A stretch of 64,000 bases of DNA from Saccharomycopsis fibuligera x Saccharomycopsis cf. fibuligera (lineage: Eukaryota; Ascomycota; Saccharomycetes; Ascoideales; Saccharomycopsidaceae). The notes beneath the pieces were generated by a model. It saw only the letters and a list, made by a program, of their open reading frames with translations, made no database searches and was not told the origin of the DNA. A program made the position numbers and the translations under genes. Below are positions 32,199 through 43,500 of the stretch, piece by piece (within the stretch, counting starts at the first letter, position 1; each line of letters starts with the position of its first letter). The stretch lies in assembly GCA_001936135.1 (NCBI GenBank), contig CP012818.1, positions 1,612,001 through 1,676,000 on the forward strand. Reading direction: 5' to 3'.

Positions 32199-33602
32199 TT
32201 ATGATCCGTAAACATTAGCTTTAGTAGCGCTTCCAGACAACCATTTAGAAACAGTGGAAGCAGAAAGACTGCTGTCAAAGTCAAAGTCATCAACTTGGAT
32301 CAAAGAAACGTTAGAACCATCAAAGATAACAACAGCAGTCAAGTAATCATTGTATGGTCTGTCAAAAGTTTCAGAGGAGCCACCACCACCCCATCTAGAG
32401 AGGTTGTGACCACCTTGACCATCATGCAAGTGGTTAGTCAAACTACTAGCATCAGATTCACTGTCAACTTCAAACAAATCCAATTCACCACAACCTGTAG
32501 ACCAACAAGAACAAGATTCTTCTCCGTATTGCAATGTTCTTGGAATTCTACCGTTCAATAACCAAATTGCTGGCATGTCATGGTTGTTAGTAGCAGAGTC
32601 AGTAGCCTTTGGCATCTTGAATTTGAAAGCAAAGATTTTGAGTTTACCATCCCAACCCTTCTTAGCTGGAATACCTTCTCTATAGTAACCGCAACTGTCA
32701 TCACAGTCTTGACCACTGAATAAGATAACTTCATCATCAGAGTCCAAAGTGGTGTCACTCAAAGTAGTAGCTGACTTGGATTTGCCTGTACCCTTGGAGT
32801 CAGCGTAAGAGATAGAGTTACCAAAGCTGGAAGACCAGGTACCGGAGTAACTTTTATCACCCTGGTGATTCATGAAAACAACGTTGTCAGAAGTGCCTTC
32901 ACTAGCATCGTAATAGGAGTCTCTAGACCAGCTTCCAGAACCAGTAGCAGATGGGGAAGAGGAAGAGGAAGTCTTCGAAGCAGAGTCTGAAGAAGAAGCA
33001 GAGTCTGAAGAGGAAGCAGCGTATGAGGAAGAAGCAGAGTCTGAAGAAGCAGAGGATCCGTAAGAAGAAGCGGAAGTGATAGCACTTGAAGATGGTTCAA
33101 CATCAGTACTATGGTATTTGTCCAAGACCTTGTTGTTAATGTTGTTGACAACAGAAGCAGCAGTAGTGGTGGATGGACTAGCAGTAGTAGTGTCATCATC
33201 ACCTTGAGTGACGTAAACGGTTTGAGTAACGTCAACAACCTGAGTGGCAGCTTCTCTCTTGTGTTGATGGTGAAGATGTCTCTTCAAGTTGACTTTGTCT
33301 TCGCAATCAACATTTTCGGAAAGATCTCTTTTAGAGTTTGAAGAGCTTTGAGTGTAAACAGCGAACTTCTTCAAATTGATTGGACCTCTAATGTGGACAG
33401 ATAAATCTTCGTCCAATGGAGAAAGGTTACCACTGAAAGATTTAGTGGTGCTGCTACACTTACCAGAACTTTCATCCATGTTGGTGACATCTTTGTAACT
33501 ACCAGAGTAACCGACGCCAGAGTATTGGATGAATTTGTTCCCGGCAGCAGCAACATCTAAAAAGGCCATAGCGGCCATAACAAAAGGAACAGTGAATTGC
33601 AT
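32199..33602 (-). CDS. TOS1: secreted cell-wall protein Tos1 (probable beta-1,3-glucanase family)
   Basis: A 467-residue secreted protein with a signal peptide (MQFTVPFVMAAMAFLDVAAA) and an N-terminal conserved domain (FIQYSGVGYSGSYKDVTNMD...CSSTTKSFSGNLSPLDEDLSVHIRGP). A Ser/Ala/Asp-rich linker follows, then the large C-terminal glucanase-like domain (VVFMNHQGDKSYSGTWSSSFGNSISYA, DMPAIWLLNGRIPRTLQYG, CSCWSTGCGELDLFEV). These are the two Tos1 domains. Two Kex2-type sites are visible: SKRD near residue 92, and HKREA near residue 115, where KR followed by EA is the classical Kex2/Ste13 processing signal. The last residues lack a GPI signal, so the product is probably soluble or non-covalently wall-bound. 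The Ser-rich linker is coded by an imperfect minisatellite. Confidence 0.85.
   Translation of the reverse strand: MQFTVPFVMAAMAFLDVAAAGNKFIQYSGVGYSGSYKDVTNMDESSGKCSSTTKSFSGNLSPLDEDLSVHIRGPINLKKFAVYTQSSSNSKRDLSENVDCEDKVNLKRHLHHQHKREAATQVVDVTQTVYVTQGDDDTTTASPSTTTAASVVNNINNKVLDKYHSTDVEPSSSAITSASSYGSSASSDSASSSYAASSSDSASSSDSASKTSSSSSPSATGSGSWSRDSYYDASEGTSDNVVFMNHQGDKSYSGTWSSSFGNSISYADSKGTGKSKSATTLSDTTLDSDDEVILFSGQDCDDSCGYYREGIPAKKGWDGKLKIFAFKFKMPKATDSATNNHDMPAIWLLNGRIPRTLQYGEESCSCWSTGCGELDLFEVDSESDASSLTNHLHDGQGGHNLSRWGGGGSSETFDRPYNDYLTAVVIFDGSNVSLIQVDDFDFDSSLSASTVSKWLSGSATKANVYGS
32962..33062 (-). repeat. imperfect minisatellite coding the Ser/Asp/Ala linker of TOS1
   Basis: Units resembling GAAGAAGCAGAGTCT on the + strand recur with small changes. 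They give the repeated SSDSAS motif on the minus strand. Confidence 0.75.
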
Positions 33603-35798
33603 AGTAGTGATAATTGAATTTTATTACTTTGCTAATGTGTTATCCTTTATTATGAAGTGTTTCAAATAAACGTTTCTAATATCTGCTCAAAGGAGTGTAT
33701 GTGGCTTCTTTTGAAATAAATGTCAATGAATGAAAAATAGTTGGAAAGCCTGAGGTACTTAAACAAGATATATCAAACACGCCAAAAAAAGAAAGAAGAC
33801 AGGTACCAGAAACAGAAAAGAGAATGGAAAAAATAAAACAGAAAAAAATAGGAGAGCAGGGAGGCTGATACGTTTTATATTGTACTGTCGTTACCTTTTT
33901 GAAGGCGGTGCATTAATCGAGATGCAGGTGTACGCACATTCTTCTCATGCACAACGCGACGCATTCCCCGGTGCCAGTATGCTAAGTGCTGCTTGGTATT
34001 AACTACACCGCCTTTATTTACTTTAAGTTGCAATAGGGAGCTTAAAGTTGCGCTTAGATGCCTTCTACTGCGCAACACAAAGCCAACGGGACACAAAGCC
34101 TTGCAATTGTGAAGCGTGGGAGATACGCATATACCTGAGGACTGGGGTCGAGTAGTTCTCTTGACTAGAGAGTACGTAACTGGGTGAGCAGAAAAAAGCG
34201 CGTTGGAGGCGTGGTATGCCTTGGCAGTAGCAGCTGTTAACGACTGTTAACTCGAATTTTGGATGTTTGCAATAGTGTTTACTGTTTGGTTCCTCAGAAC
34301 TTCAGGACCTATGTTATTTTGGTTTATCTACTTCACCGGTAGAATTTGTAGAAATATCTACAGCGAAAATATTCTGCAATATACCAAGGGTTTGCTGCTG
34401 AAAATTCAGGATTTGAAAGTTGTATCTACTTAAAGGTGGCCTGTATACTTACTAGCTTTGGTTTTCGCTTGCAAGATCTAGACTTTCCATAGAAGGGAGA
34501 CCGATTACCGGCACTGAGTTGAGAAAGTGCTGGGCATTCAAGGTTCAAGGCAAAATTTCTTTAAACAAAAAAGCGTGATTTAGTATTACCCGGGTATACA
34601 AACCTAATAATGTGTCCGGGTATTTATTTTAGACCTAAGGCTAGTGTCTCTAATGGGTAGATTTGGTTTCAAATCTACGTAGCTTCCAAGCCCCAATGTT
34701 CAAAACTTAAGTAAATGAATGGCGGATTGTCTCTAGCGGCTGCTGCTACAATAGTGCCCGTAACAAAGTGATTTACTGGTTTTGTTTTGCTAGACACGTG
34801 CAATGATCTGGTAGTATGAATTTTTGGGAGTGTTTCATCAATTGTAAGTTACACTATACTGAAGCCGCCTCTTTCCCAATTATCAAAAGATGGGGCAAAG
34901 ACAAAAAAGTTTACGAAAAACTTGCAGTTCTCCTCAATCATTGAATTGGTTAAAGCTAGCTTGTAAGAAAGTCACTAGTGTGTATGCTTTGTTTTTTTGT
35001 TGTGTCCGTTTGTTCTGTGCAGTAAATTCTTCTGTTGCTGCTGTCTAATGAGCAGTTATCCTGGACGTCCGGATACTGTTTCAAAATCTAAAGGCCTAGA
35101 ATTTATAACAAGCCTATGACGCTTGACCAATTTGTCAAAGTATCGTTCTTGATTAAATGAAATCCTCACTCAGCGCATTTGCGGATATTGGACATTCACA
35201 AAAAAGCCTTGCTTTGCTCAAAATAGCTGGTGATATCATTGCAGATTTATCAAAGAATGTTTACAAGTATGTACCGCAAGTGGATGACCAATTCGTTGAG
35301 CTTCAGATCCAGAAACATATATAGAGGCATGTATTCTTGATGCTCCTTAGCTCAAAAAACTAAACTGCTTATTCGATTGAAAGAAAAAAACCGTGTTAAT
35401 GTTACTTGGAAAACCGAAGTGTGGGGCACTGGCGTAAATCTAGCTTTGTATTGACGCTGTTACATTGTGCCCTTATGTTATGCTGACCGATTATAATCAA
35501 TACAACCAACGCTACATTGACGACTACCATGAATATGGCTTTAGGGTGTTATATAATTAACAATATTTGAGTTCAAAGTTCCATGAGGCATGTTTTGTCG
35601 TTTGAATGATGATGTTTTCGATGAAAGTGCACAGTTACACTAAATACACCAATGCATTTTTCTGCCAGGTGCGTGCTCTCTTTAAAGTTTAGCTAATTCA
35701 ACGGCGACACTTAAGCATGTCTGTTTCCAGTTGCATCAAACTTTTAAGTTTGTTATTTTTATTATATTTTATTTTATGTTTTATTTTTTATTTTTTTT

Positions 35799-35831
<33 letters not shown>

Positions 35832-37992
35832 TTTGCTTCTTAGATATAGTTTCCCTTTTTTTTTCCTCAATAATTGCTTTTTTTTTTCAACTCAGAAAAG
35901 AGTTCGCTATACGCCGATAACTGACTCAGCCTGTTCTTTAACGGCTCATGGGGCTAAATTCGAATGGAATGTCACATATTGCTTTAACTATGGGACAACA
36001 GTACAAGGCTTTGCCACTATATATATATAATAGAGAACATATTCTACTGTTGCGATTTCTCTTTGAAGTTTGATGTTTCTTTTCTCTAAAGCTTGCTGAA
36101 TAGACGGTTTTTCAAGAAGAAAAAGAAGAAAAAAATTATCTGCACACGGTTGTTGTTTTGTTCTTCTCTTTGCTAAAATAATTCTCCCAAAATACTCTAT
36201 TGTCTTAACAATCCCAAGGCATTGTATATTATTATTATTATTATTATTATACTAAACAAAGCACCTAAGAACGTTATTTCGATTACGGGCTTATTTGCTG
36301 ACCACTATTTCAGAAATCTAGACTTGTGTCTATAGCTCCCAGTTCTTCACAGGCTTGTCTCAAAGAGCCGTCTAATTCGTAGCATGCGAGTTTATCATAC
36401 ATTTCCATACGTGTCGGCCGATCTCTATAAGGGACCCTTTCCGCTTCAGGAAGTATAGTTGGTTTTTTTTTGTTTTTATTTTTTTTTACCTTTTTCATAA
36501 AGCTTTTTAATGCTATTATAAGACTACGCTTGCATACGACTGGAGTTATATATTGAATCAACTGTTTGAGGCTCTGGCCTGTAGTTATGTCTAGTCTAAA
36601 GGTATACAACACTGTCGATGATGGATTCCTATATCTTTTTGAAACATACCTTGTGATTTCAGTCATCCGACATAATGATGTGAAAATTGGATATTTGAAC
36701 TTCACTCTACCTCTTCGCAAATGGTCATGATTTTTCTTTTTTATCAATATTGTTGATCATAATCCCATCTCCCAATAAATTATTGATACGCCTTGCTTTG
36801 GCCGCCTCTCTTTTACAATTTTTAGTTTTCGTTCTCTTTTCTTTTCTTTTTTTTTTTTTTTTTTTCTTTTTTTTGGCTTCTCGTCTAGATTAAAATTCAA
36901 ACGCCGAGACGCAAAACTTTAATCGTTTTTGCAACTCCGAATAAAAACTCAAACTTTATTTTCTTGGTGCCACTTAAACTAGACTTATTTCTTTCGAATC
37001 GTATAGAGTTTATAAACCTTCAAGCTTTTCTTTCTTTTTTTTTTTTTACAAAATTATAAAAATTTTCAACATTTCTCAATAAAGTTTCCAATAACTATTA
37101 GTTGTTGATTGTTCGTGCCTAAACAGCCTGTATTTTTTTGGAGTAAATAATCAACTTAATGTTGTTAAGATTTTATTGATTGTTAAACTTAAGTGATCCA
37201 CAAAAGCGTATCTACTAAAAAGTAGCATAATAAACGGAATTCGTATTCTTTCATTCTGCTGAAAAGAGAAAAAAAAGCAACCCAAAAGCTTGGGAAAAGG
37301 CGTTTCAAGAAAGTACTCTAGTGCAGAAATATTCGCATACATGCCTGATTTGTTTAGAGTTTTTTGCGCAAAAGCTGTATATTTTACGTAAACTACTCAA
37401 ATAATTCTGCGCTGTTGATTATTGAATAAATTTTGTTGAGCTCGTTTATGTTTAAGCAGGTCCCTTCGTAAATAGATTCACAGTCCTTATATTTTAAACC
37501 TACGAAACCTTCTTCATAAAAATTGCTACGACTATGCGAGTGTTGTCAATTATATAATAAATTCGAGATTTCAGTTGTAGTGATTCTTTAGACTGATTGC
37601 CAATCAATGGTTGATCCAGCTGCTGTAACTTGTAATCTCCCCTAGCTAGACTTCCTGGCAACTAATAAGTACAAAGAAAAAACTGAACATCATCGACCAG
37701 TTTCGAGTGAATTATCTGTACTGTAGTGTAACTTTTAAAAGCCTGTTGCTCGTCTAATCCAATTGATCACTTCTCTAATAAAGTGTCAATATTTACAATG
37801 TTACAGGGCCCACAACCGGAAAAAATAGATAATCCGAGATCTGCGTATCTTTAAGCTTAGTTTAAGGAAACCGGCATCCGCCAATTGCTTTAAAATGTAA
37901 AGGGTATATTTTCAAGCATCAAAGCTTCTAAGTGTCAAGGCATCTCATTTTATACTAATCAGTAAATAAAAGTGCTGAATAATGCCTGTTTC

Positions 37993-38028
<36 letters not shown>

Positions 38029-38287
38029 AAAAAGAAATTTAAGTTTAATTTTCAATTCCTTTTCTTTAAATATTGGTAACCTTTTGTCTTTTGTACAGTG
38101 ACCAGTCACACAATAGGTTTGGGTTTTAAATATACCGATAGTATAGAATAGAAGATTCACAAGCTTTAACCAAGGAAACTTCACCATATTAAATCGCATT
38201 TTTAAAAACATTTTGTTCAAGTATATTTAAGTATATTGCTATCCTTAACAACTGTCAATCTGTTTTAGAGCGCTAGTTCCAATTGAA
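33603..38287. other. 4.7 kb gene-poor region upstream of TOS1
   Basis: No convincing gene is seen. It contains T tracts at about 35792-35830, 36848-36865 and 37999-38027, an ATT trinucleotide repeat at about 36226-36250, a 22-base hairpin with 9-base arms near 34657-34678, and a TGACTCA at about 35923. A 145-residue minus-strand frame at 36310-36747 is doubtful because a T tract supplies its Lys run. The length is unusual for a yeast of this gene density. A long regulatory region or an unannotated RNA is possible. Confidence 0.5.
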
Positions 38288-38887
38288 ATGATTAGAGAAA
38301 ATACGCGCTTATCTACAGACCAACAGCAAAGACAGCAAAGACAGCAAACAGCACTAGACTCCCTTCGGCTCGTACCTCAATCTCAACATCAGCAAGCCCT
38401 TTGTCAGAGGCCCCTAGAAATGCCAAACACAACCCAATCCTCATCCATATCATCCCCACTAGTAATCTTAAGTGCCGGGCAAATTGGGGTCAACTTCAGC
38501 ACCGGACATATTGATGCAAGAGTTGAAGAACAATTTAAACAAGCAGTTTTTAATCTTAGTCAACACTTAATGAATAGTAAGTCATTATCATCATCATCAA
38601 TAGAGATAATTCACGTGGCAATCATTGTTCTGAGTCGTGCTGAAATTCCCAAGATTGATAAAATATTTGATGATTGTATATTTTCGTTGATGATGAGGAT
38701 GCTGTCGGTGAAAGGTGGTATTATTGGGATGAGGAAAAAAGTTGATAGAGCATACCAGGTGGTGGGATTTCCCGATCCAATAGTAAAAATTGAACTTAGA
38801 GCTACAACACGTATCACTGGTACACAGGAACTTGAGAATAGGAGCGGATATACATTTGGAACTAGGCTTGTTGGGCCTCAGTTGTAA
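38288..38887 (+). CDS. orphan hypothetical protein, 199 residues
   Basis: The frame begins with a Gln-rich stretch (STDQQQRQQRQQTALD) and moves to an apparently folded region with alternating hydrophobic residues (VEEQFKQAVFNLSQHLMN, IEIIHVAIIVLSRAEIPKIDKIFDDCIFSLMMRML). It ends in a Gly/Arg-rich part (VGFPDPIVKIELRATTRITGTQEL). There is no signal peptide or known motif. The codon pattern and the uninterrupted 600 bases in an AT-rich, stop-rich region support a real gene, standing alone between two long spacers. I do not recognise it. Confidence 0.55.
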   Translation: MIRENTRLSTDQQQRQQRQQTALDSLRLVPQSQHQQALCQRPLEMPNTTQSSSISSPLVILSAGQIGVNFSTGHIDARVEEQFKQAVFNLSQHLMNSKSLSSSSIEIIHVAIIVLSRAEIPKIDKIFDDCIFSLMMRMLSVKGGIIGMRKKVDRAYQVVGFPDPIVKIELRATTRITGTQELENRSGYTFGTRLVGPQL

Positions 38888-40303
38888 CTTGATTTATCAA
38901 ATTGACAAACTGAAAGAATCTGACAACCTTTTATGATGCTATAATAATAGAACTTGGCTAGTGTTTGAACACACTAAACACGCAAAGGCAATAGGTGCAC
39001 TTGCTTATAGTAATAATCTTTAGTATTGGCCTTAAACAAAAATATTACTTATCGTGACTAATTCCGAAAACTAATCCTTTTACCGCAAGACAAATGAAAA
39101 AAGCTTTTGCTTCATAAAGACAACATTTTAAACGTGTTTTATGTAGCATGGCACAATATGAAGAGGTAGACATGAAGCTGTTTGTCACATATGTACAAAA
39201 GTCTCGTGGTTTTCTTTTTATTGTTATGAAATGTACAGCCAACCCAAGGTGACAATTATATGCCACTGTAAATGACATGATCCCGGAGAGAATTTCTACC
39301 CAGATAGCTACTATTGAAACCGGCAGTGACATTTAATTTACCGGCTATCTCGACTTTGACTTAACTTCAAAATATAGCAAAAACTTGACCAATGTGTCAT
39401 CTATTTCTCTTGACCTGTTTGCCCCAGATCTTGATTCCGACACGTCAATTCCGGCAAATAAATCGGCTCTTGTGGCAATGGTGGAGAAAAAAAAAATTTA
39501 GATGTCTGGAAATCATATCGTTTTTCTGCTTTCTCGATCGATAGTAGTAGCATTAATATTACACGTATGCTGCTAGCCTTGGGTAATACGCTTCTTAGGC
39601 AAAGAACTTTTTGACCTTTCTGGTCTTCTGGTCATATTCGCTATTTTAGTTTTACGGACTTAAGGCTGGTCAATAGTCAGTGCAGTGTAGACAGCAGCAT
39701 ATATATTTGCACATTAATGTATAATTGAATCATACCCCGATTCGCTTTGAAAAGCCTTCGCATTAAAAAGTCATGACTAGCTCACTACAAAGTTGGATTA
39801 AAGTCGACGTTGATCTATAGATCAGCCATCAGCCATATTAAATATTCATGCATGTATAGGCATAACAATGCAGTATCACGCATAACGCGTAGAAACAGTG
39901 CGTTGATAGACTTTAAAGCACACCATACAGCATTGTGGTACATTATTGCAGGCACCTGATCGCTAAACACCCCTTTCTTTTTGTCGCTCTCTGGTATTCT
40001 ATTATGGTGCCTATTCAGCAATTGGATGATTCTACAGTGAATCATAAAAAAATGTCGTTAAAGCACGATTAATTGAGTGTCTATGCGGGTTTTTATTAAA
40101 AAGATTGGCGAGGTTTACATGCTGTAGTGCCGAAACTCGCCTCGCGGTTCTCTGGTCTTTTTGTACTGTTGATCAAAGTGCTATCGCTTTTTCTGCGTTT
40201 CGCCCTCCTTCCCTTGTAACTGGATCCACGTAAACGTTTGAAAATCAATTTCTCAAAATTGCTTGCCAGCCCTGCGCTGTCCTCCTCCAAAACAGATCAC
40301 TGC

Positions 40304-40340
<37 letters not shown>

Positions 40341-40564
40341 GAAAAATCAGGCTCAAAATATCCAGAAATCATAAGCCAAAATCAACGTCAACATCGAAAT
40401 CAATACCCCATTTTTTCTAATTAGCGTTTTCATCCTTTTGCGTTTTTGTTATATTTAGTTTTTAAAATTTTTATTTTTCAGCATCCTTTTCAACGACGCA
40501 CTACCTATACAACATCCATATATCAATCACTCAATCTATAGATTTTAGATGATAATCCTCTCAA
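38888..40564. other. 1.7 kb promoter-side region of the RasGEF gene
   Basis: AT-rich with no credible gene. An A tract of about 30 bases lies at 40305-40335, roughly 230 bases before the next ATG. Such tracts exclude nucleosomes in yeast promoters. Confidence 0.5.
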
Positions 40565-43500
40565 ATGGGCATTTTTAGTCGTCGCAACAAACCCTATACA
40601 AACGCCAACGCCAACACAAGCAATAGCGACTTGAAAGACAGCCTGGTGCCGTTCCTGAGCGCTCCAGTACCAGCAGGCGATGACAATATTACCAATGAGG
40701 CTTCCTCGTTATTGAAAAATGTCAATATGAATACTGCCGATAGCAGCAGCGCCATCAATTCTGCACATAGTAGTAATAATCATAATAATAATAATCATAA
40801 CAGTAATTACAATAGCAACATTTTCCCTGATTCTTCGCCCCGGCTATCTGCACTGAACACATTCAATGATACGTTTAGTGACAATGCTTCTTCGCTTGCT
40901 AATGCTACCGTTAATGTTGCTGGTGTCGTTCCTTCAGGCGATTCACGTAGCCGCTCCAACTCCAACTCTAGAACTACTATCCAAGCCCTCAAAAAGAAGA
41001 CTTCCAAAATGTCATTAGTATCTTTGAACTACGACAACTCCAGCAGCTCCAGTATCAATGTTGTGAATAGCCATACCGGTGGACTACAATCCCAGGGATC
41101 ATCAATGGCAGCAACAACAGGAGCGGGACCAGCGGTGAGAAAGAATCAGTCTAAGCTCCATAACTTGGTGGCCCATGGTTCAAATAATGGCAATGGCGTT
41201 GATGAAAGTCTTGCAAACATTACCAAAAGCTCCACTACTGTCAACACAAATGCAGATAACAGATCACTTAGATCACATGGATCATCTAACTTATTAAGGT
41301 TCACAACTCCACCAACAACCGCCAATAGCAATAGCAATCACAATAACAGTGATATTTCTAGTGGTAATGGCATAAACAGAATACGGCAACTTAATTTTGG
41401 TTTTCTAGGCAACAATAGTAGTTCCAACATCAACAATAATAGCAGTAACAGTGGTAACAATTTGCCCAATTTGACTTCCAACAACTCCAGCGCTTCGGAG
41501 CATAATCAATCGTCAGGAAGAATATCACAACTGAGTAAGCGCAGAGTACAACGCAAAGTTAGCGTCAATGAGCTTAGTCATTTGAGAAGTAATAGTCTCA
41601 CGTTGGATAAAGCTACCATTGCTATTCCACATGAAGTGCCACTGAGCAATGATATTACTGGCAGTGATATATCTGCATCAGTTATTAGTGTGGATGTTGG
41701 TAATACTAATACCAATAGTAGCTCCAATACCGATGGAAGTGCACCAAATACTTCTCAGCAACTGCATAGCTTAGTTAACAAAAAGTCATTCACTTTTTTC
41801 AACAAGTTCATTAAGCCATCTAAAGGCAAATCAAAGCAGCAGCAACAGCACAATCAACAATATCAACAACCATATCATAGCCCGGCTGAAAGATATGCCA
41901 TAAATAAGAATGCCAATATTGTTCAGACTAAATTCAATATTGATGAATCTTTAAATGGTAGTGATCTTAACTTGAGCACAGGCGGCGATGACGCTGTTCA
42001 CGAGAGAAATTCAAGTCACTCGGCGGTTAACACTGAGGGTAGATTGAGTATGATGACGGAGGATTCATTCTATTTCAAATCAAAGACTCCAACAACGCCC
42101 ATTTATTCAACTGCGAACAATAATAACCACATTCATGGAAATAGTAATTTGATCAATGGCTCTAGTAATAATAGCAAAAACAAGCCGCTACCTGATATTG
42201 GTCAAAGACTAAATACTAATACATTGGATATTCCAGTATTAACTAGTTCCAAGTCGCTATCTCCGGCATCCTCAATGAATAAAGGGTTGCCTGAAATCCC
42301 TGCTGAGGAAAAGCAGAATGTTAAGGTAAATAATACTACTGCCTCCAGTGTTAATGGTTCAACACTTAATGATGATGAAAAATATTCAGGGAAGAAAAAT
42401 AAGTTGTTGCCGCCAATAGGTAGTGAATTGAACGTTAATAGCCGATCAGTTAATGAGACCACAGATAAATCCGACAGTGTCAGTAACAGCAACAGAAACA
42501 ATCACATTGGTAATAATAGTATGAATAGTGTTACGAATAATTCATATAGTGAAGAAAGCTCAATGGTATCGCCACGAGCTCTTAGAAGATCTCCGACTGG
42601 TAACTCTTCTAGACTCAGCAAAATTATTTCCAAAATTTCGTTCAATGGCATGACCACTCCAAGAAACAGACAATCGTTGATCTCACTTCGGAATCAAGGG
42701 TCAGCATCAGCAGCTGGATCTGGACCTGGTTCAGTGGCTAGTGGGAGCGCTAAAAGATCAGCACTATCTACACCATTATTTGGTGATGAAGAAGGCAATG
42801 AAAGCTGCAATGATACTGACCAAAATGTCACTAGTACAAGAAAAAACGAGAGCAATTTGGATAACTCAGCGAATAATGAATTCACCTTTATTAATGATAA
42901 CGGTCATAACAGTAGCAGTGCTATGGTAACTCCAAAAGCCGCCGTAAGTGGTGGCAGAAGCTCCCTTGATCAACCACAAAAAGTACCTCAACATGGAATG
43001 CAACTACTTCTGACACCGCAGCGAAATCATGATGATAATGAAGGTGACGATGGGAGTGCTGTTAGGTCTGCTACTGCCACTTCCAATGCCGATGATGTTT
43101 ATCCGAATAACTTCGATAGTGGTTTAACAAGCAGTATTGCTAGCGATGCACAGTCTTCGAGTAACTTACCTACACCTACTATTGGCTTAACTGAGGTTAG
43201 TAGTATTGAACAGCAAAAGTTTAGCCCACAAGACCGGCAACTGCAACAGCACTCATCTTTGACAGACATCCACTCTTCAAGAAGCCCGACTAATGATCAA
43301 ATACGGCCCCCACTAGTTAATGATATCCACAGTTTAGATGGCAGCAATACAGGCAGAAAAAGTCTTTTTAGGTCGCCTTCAAAAAGACTTAGCAAAAGAC
43401 TTTCTGGTAAGTTTTCTGGATCTCCGTTGATGACATTATACAAGAGCGCATCGCCAAAACGGTACTCGTCACCGCCACAGATCAGTGGTGGTAGCATTGA

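Noticed and set aside
33875-34096. 73-codon minus-strand frame upstream of TOS1
   Set aside because: It sits in the TOS1 promoter side, has no motif, and is short enough to occur by chance.
34657-34678. 9-base hairpin GTAGATTTG-GTTT-CAAATCTAC, considered as a tRNA T arm
   Set aside because: No matching acceptor, D or anticodon arms or T-run terminator are found around it.
36310-36747. 145-codon minus-strand frame
   Set aside because: Its Lys run comes from a T tract, it has no recognisable motif, and the flanking sequence is equally open in places. Chance is more likely.
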